This document shows, in pieces, positions 21,183 to 32,480 of a stretch of 64,000 nt of DNA. Positions within the stretch are counted from its first letter, which is position 1. Every line of letters begins with the position of its first letter. Made by a program: the position numbers and the translations under genes. Below the pieces are notes generated by a model that was not told where the DNA came from, made no database searches, and saw only the letters and a program-made list of their open reading frames with translations. This DNA comes from Tetrapyrgos nigripes (lineage: Eukaryota > Basidiomycota > Agaricomycetes > Agaricales > Campanellaceae): contig JAACJM010000007.1 in assembly GCA_013368315.1 (NCBI GenBank), positions 248,001 to 312,000 of the forward strand. The letters run 5' to 3'.

Positions 21183-21659
21183 GGCTACGTCCGAAATTTA
21201 AAGAGTATTACTTGTAGTAAGTACGCTTGTCATATACCCAGGGCCGGATAAATACTAAATAGAATCGTCGGTGCGTCCGGCGTAGCTGCACATGGTGCAT
21301 CATCGTCGTTTCCATGATTCCATGTACGCCCTCTTTGTCCACCGTCGGATCGTCGGACTCGCGCCCGCTGCCCATGCTCGTTGTACTACTTATAAGGACT
21401 TGTTGAACGATGTTCCGGCGCTTTGCAGATACCGCAGTACAGCAAAGCAGTGCGGGACAGTAACAAAAACTGATTGGTTGATCTACGACCGGTTGATATT
21501 GATATATTTGGAAAGCGTTTTATTGTTATATGACTTTTGTTGGCCGGATTTGTTTTCCTTGTACACGACCACCATTCTGTCTGACAACGACAACCGAGAT
21601 ATTGTCTCGCTCCACACTCTTTCAATTTGCAACTCATCGCCTGCCTGCTAACTTTCTCG

Positions 21660-21765
21660 GTCTCTTCTCCCTCTCTCTCTCTTCCACCTCCCTTCTTTTG
21701 TCCTCTCTTGTCTATAACACGTCCATCTTCTTTTTCTTTTCCTTTTTTATATTTTCTCATTTATC
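21660..21765 (+). promoter_or_regulatory. Pyrimidine-rich leader upstream of the Kre6/Skn1-like gene
   Basis: An almost continuous C/T stretch (TCTCTTCTCCCTCTCTCTCT and similar, then CTTCTTTTTCTTTTCC) ends just before the ATG at 21766. Such CT tracts are common before transcription starts of well-expressed fungal genes. The remaining 21183-21659 shows no gene. Confidence 0.45.
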
Positions 21766-24700
21766 ATGTCCTCGCTGGGTCGGGATCCACGTTTCGGTGT
21801 AGGACCAGCTGCTCCAGGTTCACGTACCAACAACTTGTACTCCCAACCTGCAACATCCCCCTCATCTGCTAGTCTTATCTCCAACTCTTCCTACAACTCC
21901 AACTCTACTTACAGTCCCAACCCGAGTCGCAGCAACTCCGGCTCACGCAGTGTTAATGGTCGCGCTCCACCATACAGCAACCCATTCTCTCGAGGCCCCG
22001 GGTCTATACGTAGTGTTGCCTCCTCCGCATCAACGGCGCACACGGCGCAGGCGAATGGGATGGTAAGTGCCCTACTTACCTGTGTCGTTTGGAGTGGAAT
22101 AGTGGCTAATAAGTACGTCCAGAACGACTCTCCTTACAGCGTAACCACACGTAACGGTCGTCAAATTGGGTCTATGACTTCTATTTCGGATAAGGTGAGT
22201 GCGGAGCTAGCATCTCTGAAATTGTCGATGGACATTGTGTTGTTTTGCTAATTTCCTCATCTCCTCATCACAGTACTCTTTATCCGCAGACCCTCGTTCA
22301 TGGGGAACCAACCTCTCGATGAATGATCCGGAGGCGGATGATTTTCTTCATAACCCGGTGAGTCGGCGTTTCGTTTCGTTCTCATCTCGTTTCTATACTC
22401 CCACCCTCTCTATCCCCTTCCTTCCTTATATTCGCATCCGCATCCACATCCGTCCCTCTATCCAACCCTGTATCCTATCCTCGCATCCTTCCACGGAAGC
22501 GCAAGCGTATTCGCACTATCCATCACTTTTTACATACATCATCTCCATCAATGTTTCAACATTTATACTAACAACGTTGCAATGGTATTCTAGGACCCAA
22601 AACGAGACTCCAAAAACGACCGTGGCGGGAGTTACTTCAACGACAGGTCTTTTAGCAACTTGGGTTGTCTGTTGTTGTTGGCGGTGGCTCTTATTGGGCT
22701 TTTGTGAGTTTCCTTTTTTTATTATTTATTTTCGATCAAGTTATTTTTGTCGGTGTCTTTGGGCCCTTCGAGGAATCGAGGAATCGAGTTTATTTCTATT
22801 CCGTCCTTTCCTATCCTACCCTTTCTCCTTTCTCCTTAAATCCACACCCATACTCAACACCCATTACAGCGCCGGATACCCAATCATCTCCTACTTAACT
22901 CGACACAGTCAAACCACATTCGGAGGCTTTAATGTTGGGGGGTTGAATGCGTCTGGACAGGTGCGTGTGTATTCTTTCTCGTTGTCGTGGGGTAGTGTCG
23001 GGTCTTTGTTGTTGGAGATGTTTTTCAACTTGTGTGTGATTTCGATTTCATTCCGATGTCGACGGGAAGATGGGAAGAGGGGGAAGATGGGAAGGGGGGT
23101 ACGAGGACGAGGACGAAGTGTGTCTAAATGTCGATGTCGATGTCGGTGTGCCCATGCATCTGAGATCCATGTGGATCATGCGTACGCGTTATGCATATGG
23201 TTGCCCTGTCCTGTCCTGTCTGTCCATCATACATCCTTTCCATCATCCATCACCCATACTTGTCATCATACACGATACATCCATACATCCCTTATCCCAA
23301 CATCCCACCTACCTTCACCTTCTACTTTCTATCTTCTACCTTCTACCTTCTATTATTTTTGTTTGCAAACGTTCGATCTTTACTCACTCGCATATACTTA
23401 TCTAGGTCCCAGAACTAACTGGCTCCTGGGGCCTCGTCGACCCCGACACACCCGATGATGCTCGGACGTTTACGTCCTTTGCTACAGGGGAGGATTTAGT
23501 GTTGGTGTTTAGTGACGAGTTTGAGAAGGATGGAAGGAGTTTTTATCCTGGGTGAGTTGGTTTTTTGGTTTTGTTCGACTTGTTGACTAAAACTTTGTTT
23601 GTTACTCTCGCTCGTAGGGACGACCCGTACTGGGAAGCAGGTGTGTTATTTGTCATATTTGTCGAGTTGTGTCTGCGGAAAGCTGACGTTGACTCGTAAT
23701 TTTTAAAAAAAAGTCGACCTCCACTACTGGCAAACCAACAATCTCGAATGGTACGACCCCTCTGCTATAACCACCAAGAACGGATCCCTCGAAGTTACAC
23801 TTTCGCAAGTTACAAATCCTGCAGAGAATCATGATCTGAATTACAAGGGCGGGATGATGAGTACTTGGAATAAGTTTTGTTTTACAGGGGGGTTGATTCA
23901 GGTGAGTTGGGATACTTTGGTCCCTTGAAATCGGTTTCTGATGCTGATGCCCTTCTCTTCTCGTTCTCCAGTCCGCTGTTACGCTTCCGGGTATTAATAA
24001 CGTTGCTGGGGTGTGTATTCTTCCTATTATGTTAATCCCGTCATCTTTTTTACTGATTTTTTTTTCTTTTTCTTCTTTTTCTTGTCTTTGTCGGTTCTTT
24101 CTCTCTCATGCTCATGCTCATATTTCACACACAACTCAACAACACACACAACATCGCTCATCACACACCCGCCCGCCCACACACGCGTCGCGTCGTAGTT
24201 ATGGCCAGGTGAGATCTTTGTCCGAATTGCGGTGTTACATATACATACAGTGTATATGTGCACGTACGTCTATGCGGATACTGATGATGTTTGATGTTTG
24301 ATGACGATGATTATCTCGACTCTTGACTCATGACTATCGCAACTGTCAATACCAACTCTACAACCGCGTTCAACTCGACAATCCCTATCCCTACAATCCC
24401 TACAATCCCCACAATCAGCTGTTTGGACAATGGGTAACCTTGGTATGTATCGGTACCTCTGGTTCTCCGTCCTTTTAACTTAAACATTGGCTGGCGTATG
24501 TAATTAGGACGAGCTGGATACGGTGCAAGTCTCGAGGGAATGTGGCCGTACTCCTATGATGAATGCGACCTCGGAACTCTAAAAAACCAAACTCTCAATG
24601 GAGGCCCACCTGCTGCTCTCAACACGGGTACTGATGATGGATCATTATCTTTCTTACCTGGCCAACGTCTCTCGAGATGTACATGTGCCGGAGAGTCCCA

Positions 24701-26133
24701 TCCAGGACCGATGCATCAGGATGGAACGTTTGTGGGGAGGTCGGCGCCGGAGATTGATATTTTTGAAGCGCAGGTGAGTTTTTTTTTTGAGGTGTTTGGG
24801 GTTTGGGGACGGTGGTGGTGGTGGTGGTGGTGGTGGTGATGCTGGTACTCGCTCGGTTACTGACTGCTTGTTTCCCCTTTTTTTCCTTTTCAGGTTGTGG
24901 GTCGTGAAGGCCACGTCTCTCAATCTGGACAATGGGCTGTGAGTTTTTCAAATTACTGCTGCTATCTTCTATGTTGTTTTTTTCCCAGTATTCTCATATA
25001 TGATCGTATGCCGTATAGCCCTTCGACGCCTCCTACGTATGGACAAACACCAGCGACACGTTCACCATCTACGATGATACTCTCACGGTGCAGAACTCTT
25101 ATCTTGGTGGAGTCTTCCAACAGGCTACTTCTGCTTTAACTACTACCGGTGAGATTTCTTTCCTTTTTTTGTTTGCTTTGTATTCCCGAAAGAGTAGAAA
25201 CTGAAGAATTGACACCCCCGGCCCTGCCCTTTCCTACCACAGATCAAGAATGCTACGAATTAAATTCGGGTTGTTTCTCAGTATATGGGTTCGAGTATAA
25301 GCCAGGTGGGTATCTGTTTCGTTAGGACTCAAAGTGGTCATCGCTGACTCACCTTGACCTTGCTTTGATGTTTCGTAGGTTACGATGATGCTGTGAGTCT
25401 CGATTTCATTTCTAATTTCTACGTTTGCGAGTGCGCGATCCCTGACCCCATCTATCTATCTATCTAGTACATCACTTGGATAAGCGACGCAAAGGCCGCT
25501 TGGACCCTTCAAGCTGCCGGTGTAGGCGCCAATGATCTTTCAAAGATCTCCCATCGTCAAGTTCCTCCTGAGCCTCTTGTGAGTCTTTCAATAAGACCCG
25601 CTTCATGTTACGTCGATCGATCTTTTTACTAATTACAAATCCATTTTTCACTTTTTCCATTCCCCGTTTATTTAGTACATCATCATCAACCTGGGTATCT
25701 CCCCCAACTTTGGCGACATCGATTTCGAGCACCTTACCTTCCGTGAGTCGTCGCAAAGATTTGATAACGTTTCCACTGACTAACAATTGTTACAGCAACG
25801 AAGATGCGAGTGGATTGGGTCCGTGTATACCAACCTGCGAATGCGATTAATATTGGTTGTGATCCAAAGGATTTCCCTACCAAGGCTTATATTGATGCGT
25901 GAGTGTCGTATCGTCTTTTTCCTTTCTTCCGCCCCTTCCCATCACAGACTCACCTCTTTCCAACCTTTTTTTTTTTACCCTAACGTCGGTCACGGTGCTT
26001 ACCCCCTTCGTTCCTCGTTTTCAGATACTCCGAAGCCTACACAAATTACAACCTAACACTTTGGAGTGCTACTGCCGCTGAGGGAGGGTTTGAGCAACCC
26101 GTACCCAAGAACAAGCTCATCGACCAGTGTTGA
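21766..26133 (+). CDS. Beta-glucan synthesis-associated GH16 protein, Kre6/Skn1 type
   Basis: Twenty exons can be placed (first 21766-22062, last 26025-26133), totalling 1992 bases, 663 residues. The order is a Ser/Asn/Pro-rich cytosolic N-terminus of about 150 residues; one membrane segment (GCLLLLAVALIGLLAGYPII); then a lumenal SKN1/GH16 domain with TGSWGLVDPDTP, LVFSDEF, GMMSTWNKFCF, LWPAVWTMGNLGRAGYG, the catalytic EIDIFEA (E-x-D-x-x-E), YVWTNTSDTFTIYDD and a C-terminal WVRVYQP. Kre6/Skn1 proteins are type II Golgi/ER membrane proteins needed for beta-1,6-glucan in the cell wall. Exons 10 (24199-24208, 10 bases), 16 (25379-25392, 14 bases), 7 (23 bases) and 11 (24 bases) are very small. 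The 10-base exon is required to read G-L-W-P-A-V-W. Intron 5 is unusually long at 445 bases. No lesion is seen. Confidence 0.93.
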
Positions 26134-26638
26134 TCAACGTTGACCGTCATCCACTCTCGCTTGCTTGTATTGTTTGTTTGTTGTTGCTACTGCTGATATG
26201 ACTGCTGTTGCTGCTGCTGCTGCTACTCCTGCCTTTTGTCTTGGTCTTTTGTCTTTTATCTTTTGATTCTTGATTTGCTGTTTCAAGCGCTTTTGCTCTT
26301 GTTGTTACGTTTTTTGACTTACACCTTGCATTGCATTGCATCACGGATACCAGCGTTAGAGTTAACGTTTTTGAAGCTTCCTTAACTTTCTTCGTATTTT
26401 CTTCTCAGTCTACGTTTCTGTCTGTGCGCACATACTAGTACTACTACTGCTATATACTTTATGGAAATGCATGGAAGATACAGTACTTGCCTTTGAAATG
26501 CAATTTTCTGTTGTTTCAGCAAAGGATTTATTATGACGTTGTTTATCCTGGCCAGTGGTTTGCTGTTCGATGTTGCTGTGAGTAAGGACTTTAGATCTTT
26601 GAGCTGCTTCTGCTGTGTCAGGAGGCCCATCTGTAGAC

Positions 26639-26643
26639 AAAAA
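26639..26643 (-). terminator. RNA polymerase III terminator of the tRNA gene
   Basis: On the minus strand this is a run of five T residues about 30 bases beyond the tRNA 3' end, as expected for pol III termination. Confidence 0.5.
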
Positions 26644-26673
26644 GCTCTACCTGGCTACCTGGAGACCGTTCCA

Positions 26674-26813
26674 TTCCGGTACAGGGAATTGAACCCTAGT
26701 CTATCGCGGTAACTGGAGCCCACCGCGAGAGGTGGAGAACGCAGATAGATAGATAGATTACACCAGCGGACCCACATGAGAGGCGATAATGATAGCCACT
26801 ACACCATACCGGA
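26674..26813 (-). tRNA. tRNA-Glu (CTC) with a 68-base intron
   Basis: On the minus strand the acceptor 5' strand TCCGGTA (26813-26807) pairs perfectly with TACCGGA (26681-26675), with A as discriminator at 26674. The D-arm GGTGTAGTGGCTATCAT is glutamate-like. The anticodon stem ATCGC (26787-26783) pairs with GCGAT (26707-26703). The loop reads C-T-CTC-A-C once the intron 26776-26709 is removed, directly after position 37, the canonical intron site. The T-arm is TAGGG-TTCAATT-CCCTG. The mature RNA is 72 nt before CCA and decodes GAG. The intron carries a CTAT tandem repeat and is longer than most tRNA introns. Confidence 0.9.
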
Positions 26814-27290
26814 TAATTTCATTTATTTAGGACCGCGAAGCGAGTGGTTGGCTCTGCGAAGCCGAAGGAAATAAAATAGTTTGCAGTAATGTCAACCGCT
26901 GCAGAAGGTATCTGACGTTAAAGAACTCAATTAAGCCTTGCTAAAAAACGTTAATTCGTAGCAACGTTATTGCATGCATTGCAGCGTTAAGTAACTTAAG
27001 TTAATACCTCTTATAAAAATCAAGGCCGAAGACTAACGTTAATTTTTATATCAACTCTTTCCAATTACTATATTACTATAGCAGAAAGAAAACCCTAAAC
27101 TATATATTAAAATTTTTATGCTAGAAAATCAACTACTTCGTAGGCTAGACTACAAAACCTCACCTATGGATGCTATAGTCACGGAGAGTGCATATGTAGC
27201 ATTATAAGGGTCTAACAGAAGGAAAAGTACATCATTCTGCTCCTTTACCATCATTTCCTTCATTATGAATTTCATATTCGTTGTGTTCTT
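26814..27290. other. AT-rich gap without recognised genes
   Basis: Repeated ACGTTAA and CAACGTTA-like words occur around 26930-27050. No coding, RNA or mobile-element end could be supported. Confidence 0.4.
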
Positions 27291-27446
27291 TCATACCGAG
27301 TCGCTGACTCGGAAGAGGCGTGAGGTGCAATTGGGGTTAAGTAGGGTTTCTCTCATTTCCAATGTTTCAAACAATGTCTGGTGCAGTACAGAATGGCAGT
27401 CTCAGGCAATTCCAGAACACTGCTCTCCCTTGTCTTTAACTCCGAC

Positions 27447-29755
27447 TCACTCCTCAACTCTGGATGGAGCTAACGCAGAGGTCTCTTCATCACCAAGCTC
27501 TGAATGCACTACGCCCCAGTCATCTCGTGAACCATCTGCAACGCCGTCCCATTTCCTTGAAATGAGCAACAGCACACCTACAGTTCCCAGTAATGCAGGT
27601 GTAAAGAGGTAGATCTCTTTCGGGACATGATCCCCGGTTTGGTTCAAAAGGTAGTACAGTTGTTGCTACAATCAATCAGAGTTAGCAAAATAATGAATAG
27701 GAGCTGTGTTGACGAAGATGACTCACAGCAATGACCTGTCCCAAACGCTCCAAGCCTATCAGACCACCTAGGACAAAGCCAAAGCCACCATTACTGTCTT
27801 GACCCACTGGTTGACCAATGTAAAGTGTCCCTATCGCGAATAAAAGCGGAGGAATACCAATGCTAAAAATTCCTGGGAAGACGATCCCGAAAAGGATGAA
27901 CATGAGCTGATGTGAAGAGGATATGAACCCGAGCAAGTCTAATGCTGTCGTTCCAAATGCTAACAGGGCAGCTAGTGTTCGACTGGCAGTGATTGGGAAA
28001 GGGGAGCTCATGCGAGTTGAGCAGTAGCGGTAGATTACAACTGAGCGAACACATAAGAGCATAGATAGTAAGACAAACCCAGCGCAGAACGGCCTATGGA
28101 AGACTTACTGGGTAGGATTATAACTAGACTGACTATCTCGAGGATAGTGAGAAGGAGCATAAACCATAGCATCTGCGAGCATGTCAGTGAGGGCCAAATT
28201 CCACGATCGCAGTGAAAGAACATACCTCTTTAAGGTAGTGCGGGAAATACACAGAGACAATCTTTAACATTGCATCGTACTGCGATATTGTGTACAAAAG
28301 TACTCAGCTCTTGCATTGCACAGATTCAAGTGCAAAGAAGTCGCTCACCGTCGTCAAAGAATGAGCAAACAATGCTACTCCCAACCAAGTTATTCCTGCC
28401 CTTTCAAATGCGACACCGGGAGCAAGTACTGTGAAGAACGAGAATGCCGTTTTCAAGAAATCCTTCAGACCATGAAAATTATAGCTGGCACGTTCTCTCG
28501 AGTTATTGGATGTTATTGGTAAGCTTAAGAAAGATAGGACATATGAGATGTTTAAAACCGACAGTATCACCGCGCAGCTCGATGCGAATAACAGATTACT
28601 AGACCAATTGAATAACAAAGTGGACAACTATGAATCAGTGTTAGTCAGAAAGCGTAAAAGTAGTCGTGATGATTCTGAAATACCGCACCATCTGTCCGAT
28701 GAAGGCCGCTAGAAGGCTGAACCCTGGCAGTAGCGTAAACATCAAGGCCCTAAGCATAGTTCGTGATTTAGCAAAGATATGGAAGGAGCAAGTCCACTTT
28801 ACGCACCGTTGATTGGGTGAGGATACATCTGCAGCGTATGCAAGAGTCAGGCTGTGTACAGTTGCAGTCCCACCAAGTAATCCTTCGCAGAATTGTACAA
28901 CCACCATCCAAATCATAGGAAGATTTTGAGTGACTGGGGAGAACGCAAGTACTCCTATCGTTACAAGGTCACTTGGTCGAGAAACCGTAGTAAGCATCAA
29001 TTGATGAGTAGCATATAATTGACCTAGTATTCACAGCAGGGCAAGACAAAGTAGGATTGTTGCGAGCACAGTGCTCCGGCTTCCCAGCTTGTCCCCCAGG
29101 CGACTCCAAAATCCTGTCGATATAGGAATGACAATAGCTGAGATAGCGAGATACACTAATTAAACACCATTGACGAAGGTGATGGTCAATTTCTCGACAT
29201 CGATACCAATCTGAAGAAAACTCTGGTACACTAACCCAAGTTAATGCTCTTACAGCTTTGATCTGATGGTAGGACAGCAAAGTCTCCCGCTCCGCCCCAA
29301 TTCGTATTTGTCGCAAGCATTTGGTCGCCAACAGACTCGAAGGCTGTGACGTCGAACGGTCTGGCCTGTGGTATGCAATGGTGATCCATGGAGAGGAAGT
29401 CCAATATCCACTTCAAATTTGCCTAGAAAAAAAGGACCGCAGGACTCATGAATAAGTCACAAAAAGACATCGGAACTTTTGAGGAGAATTGGAGCAGTAC
29501 TTGCCCTGGCAAAGTATAGCACGAAGAAAGGTATCAATCTAGTAAGATTCGAGTCAGCTGTGGCCTAGTACAACTTATACAACGAGTGTGCTTACCGAAC
29601 AAGTCGTCCCAAAGCAGCCCTTAATCCGAGTTCGTTATTGGATTGACTTCGAGAGATGGCTGTACCTTCTCCTTCTCCGCTCGTTCATCATCTTGGAGCA
29701 GAGGTTCTGTTTCCTGGGGAAGAACTGCGGGAAGAGCACTACTAGTGGAAGGCAT
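27447..29755 (-). pseudogene. MFS transporter (arm B copy), open except for an N-terminal frameshift
   Basis: From the ATG at 29755 the frame reads MPSTSSALPAVLPQETEPLL, then runs to a stop after 44 codons because four bases present in arm A (GCGGAAGGAGAAGG) are missing here. From there the membrane exons are well preserved: GDKLGSRSTVLATILLCLALL, CEGLLGGTATVHSLTLAYAAD, FKTAFSFFTVLAPG (read here as LKTAFSFFTVLAPG), MLWFMLLLTILEIVSLVIIL, TALDLLGFISSSHQLMFILF and a cytosolic end GDEETSALAPSRVEE. About a dozen hydrophobic segments are scattered over at least seven exons, as in a major facilitator. It may be a recent pseudogene, or translation may begin at a later ATG without the leader. Substrate is unknown. 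It lies downstream of the AKR on the same strand with about 300 bases between. Confidence 0.6.
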
Positions 29756-30055
29756 GTGGAGAACTGACGTTCCAGCGTCATTAGTACCGCAGCCTTAAGT
29801 ACAAGGGCTAGCGCTACAGGTTGCCAAGCATTGATGTGCTAAGTGTTGAGATGAGCCACTTCGGCCCGTTGGACTGATGCCAAGACTCGTCCAGGGTGGA
29901 AAGATGGTGAATGCCTATTTCTAGCCCTTGAAGATGTGAAAGAAAGGTCGATAGTCATTCAGGTCTTCATTCAAAGCATACATAGCATCCTAAAATAAAA
30001 GTACATACAACTTTGTTTGACAGTGTGACAGTCCTCAGAGCATCCAAATTCCAAA

Positions 30056-31320
30056 TCAACACGCACCAGACACATAGTTGTAAAATCCCAGCAAGGCAGC
30101 ACATCCCAGAATGACCAAGGTACCCTTCCGGAAAGCCTTCTTAGCAGCATGCATCTTTTCTCCTTCTGCTCCCGCCACGTCGATGGAGAGGATTTCTTCC
30201 TCGGTAAGAGCTGTTATTGGAGTGATCAGTGTGACTGGGAAACAGACGGAAAGCAAGACGACCCACTCAAATCTCCAGCATTGAGATAACCTTCCAATCT
30301 TGACTTTTTGGAGCTCGTACTGCGAGGAACGTGACAAGTCAGCAAAGACGTTAACGACTGTCACAGAGTCAGACCCACGTTACGACGACTGCCCCCTTGG
30401 CCTTGACCCATGCCATGAGGACTTGATCGGGAGTTACTCCAAGCCTTGAAGCAATATTGTTGACTGGAGCGTCAACGGGACCGCCTGGCCGTTGGGTAAT
30501 AGGTCTGTGGAATAGGCGAAGTAAAGATCAGTAAAAGTCGTTAGTGCAGCTGGAAAAGACACACATGAGGGAGCTATAACCTTCAATCACAATGTCGTGA
30601 GCTTTGGCGTACTCTATGATGGGTGCTTGAGTCGTATAGACGTAAGGGTGGAGTAAAATCTAGAGAATGACCAACGAAATTAGGCTATGTAATATTAGCT
30701 AGGACTGGGGATAGACGCACCTGGTTTGCAGCTGGCTTGATTTCAGCTGCAGCAAGAAGTTTAGCCAAGTCATCTACACCAAAATTGCTGACGCCGATGC
30801 TCCTACGGCCAGGTGATTAGTTTTCGTTGGTGTTTGAGAAAAGCAAGAGGAACACACTTGACCAGACCCTCCTTCTTGAGTTCTTCCATTTGTTTCCATG
30901 ACGTCGGAATGTCGGGAACGGCCAAACTAGGATGATGAATGAGATACAAGTCGACGTATGATACGCCGAGCTGGAGCAGACTGTTCAGTGTTGTGACAGA
31001 AACAATAATTTGCTCCACACACATTCTTGAGACTGTCGTGAATAGAGGTCTTGATGTCCAGACCGTTCAAGCCAGAGTATTTCGTGGTGATAAATATTTC
31101 TTCTCTTTTCAATCCACTGTCGCGAATGGCTTGACCGGCTTCTGCTTCGTTCCGGTACGCTTGGGCAGTGTCTAGCTTTGAAATGAGCCTTCTACACAGG
31201 CCAACGGATAGCGATAGGCGTACCAATATGACTGAAGCCAACGTTAATGGCCTGGTCAACTTGGGAGATGGGACCATCCCCGTTACCCATCTTCCAAGTA
31301 CCAAACGCAATGGTCGGCAT
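30056..31320 (-). CDS. Aldo-keto reductase with C-terminal membrane tail (arm B, intact)
   Basis: Exon 1 is 31320-31224 ([20 protein letters not shown]...), intron 31223-31172, and exon 2 starts at 31171. Splicing gives [17 protein letters not shown] with the catalytic Asp and Tyr. Lys is in [11 protein letters not shown] and His in LYLIHHP, completing the AKR tetrad. Further exons give [62 protein letters not shown] and [17 protein letters not shown], then [20 protein letters not shown]. The protein ends with [20 protein letters not shown], a hydrophobic segment near the C-terminus that could anchor it to a membrane, which soluble AKRs lack. All frames join across normal GT-AG introns. AKRs reduce carbonyls with NAD(P)H. 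Its pairing with an MFS gene in both arms suggests a functional link, unproven. Confidence 0.85.
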
Positions 31321-32159
31321 TTTATAGCCTGAACAGCAGCTTTAGTCGGTTTCTGCGTTGCCTAAATGTCTGTCGCCATAGACCTACCGCTGTTCAGCTT
31401 GACGGTATCCCAAGGCATGGTGGTATGAAACAAAGTGCGTAATCCCAATCGTAATTCCAGAATAGATCGCGTGCGAAAGGACCATATGGCGAGTATCTAT
31501 GGGGAGTTATTTGCGAGCTGGTCACTGTTCACATCTGTGCCAGCGTCTTGCTCTTCGATATCCGGAGCCAGTGCATGCATGAACAGATGGAGAATGGTCG
31601 TGGTCAACATTGTCGACCTCGAGAACTAACAACCTTAAACAAATCGCGGATCTCTTCCGTTCGTTGACTGGACTTTGTTATGCCTCCATGACCGAGTTTT
31701 GCAATACACTCAAGTATCATTTATCATGAGATCTACAGCCTGCAGAACTGCGTTTCTCGCTAGGTACAAGGCTCCTGGTATCAATGACGACTTGGACTGA
31801 CATACTCGCCCAGTCACAGTGAATTTTGGCACATGCATCACCGATGTCAAATATGTCGGTGCAGGCTACTGTATACAGCGACAGGTACGAGTCCTCATCC
31901 CATTGCACAAAATGCAATAGACTCTGAAGAGGTAGATGTGGGTCATGAACTGGGCACTGGGCACTGGTCATTGGTCACTGGTTCATTGCTTGACGAAAGT
32001 TGACGGAGAATTTGCGAAGCTTGGTGCCGAGTCTGCCGAGCTGACGGAATAGGATGGGATACGAAAAAATGCGGCCATTTGAGCTCACAATAAGACTCGT
32101 CCTATAAATAGGACTCGTAAATACGTCTCTTGATGTCTTTTGGGCGCCAATCGTGAAGT

Positions 32160-32480
32160 GAATGACATCGAGGAAGAAATTCTGCGGTCGAGGCAAAGAT
32201 AATTGCTCTCCGCCAAAAGCAACAGCTAGCCAAGCGGATGAAGCTTTATTCTTCGCCGCATCCGCTACCACCGGAAATCCTTGCTCGCATATTTGCCTTT
32301 GTCTGCAAAAAAAGAGGAAACATCGTGGTCGACGGTCCCCATCTTTCCTCCTCTCCGTAAAAAGCTTTACATGATCCTTCTGGGTTTACATGAATACATC
32401 TGGCACATTACAGGTCTTCAGTGTCCTTGGTTTCGCATACCGGACTGTCTGGCAAAAGGAAAAGAAAGAAAAAAGCAAAA
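32160..32480 (+). pseudogene. F-box gene remnant
   Basis: In one frame, from about 32199: KIIALRQKQQLAKRMKLYSS then PHPLPPEILARIFAFVCKK, a clear F-box start (LPPEILARIF) preceded by the usual Gln/Lys-rich coiled leader. Its natural start (DIEEEILRSRQ at 32167) is in another frame, and a stop follows soon after the F-box (about 32359), so the gene is broken on both sides. The text LGLHEYIWHITGLQCPWFR continues in the F-box frame. Different in sequence from the F-box gene at 6.1 kb. Confidence 0.6.

Larger units (their letters stand above)
27415..31800 (-). repeat. Arm B of the large inverted duplication (AKR + MFS)
   Basis: Reverse complement of arm A (8345-12520). It keeps the AKR exon 1 and flank that arm A has lost, and on its far side extends through the MFS 3' flank also found at 8135-8340. 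Limits are estimated by eye. Confidence 0.85.

Noticed and set aside
22235..23458. A 407-codon open frame inside the Kre6/Skn1-like gene
   Set aside because: It runs through several introns and in the wrong frame for most exons. Its text is Ser/Tyr/Phe-rich, as expected from CT-rich introns. The 20-exon model explains the region.
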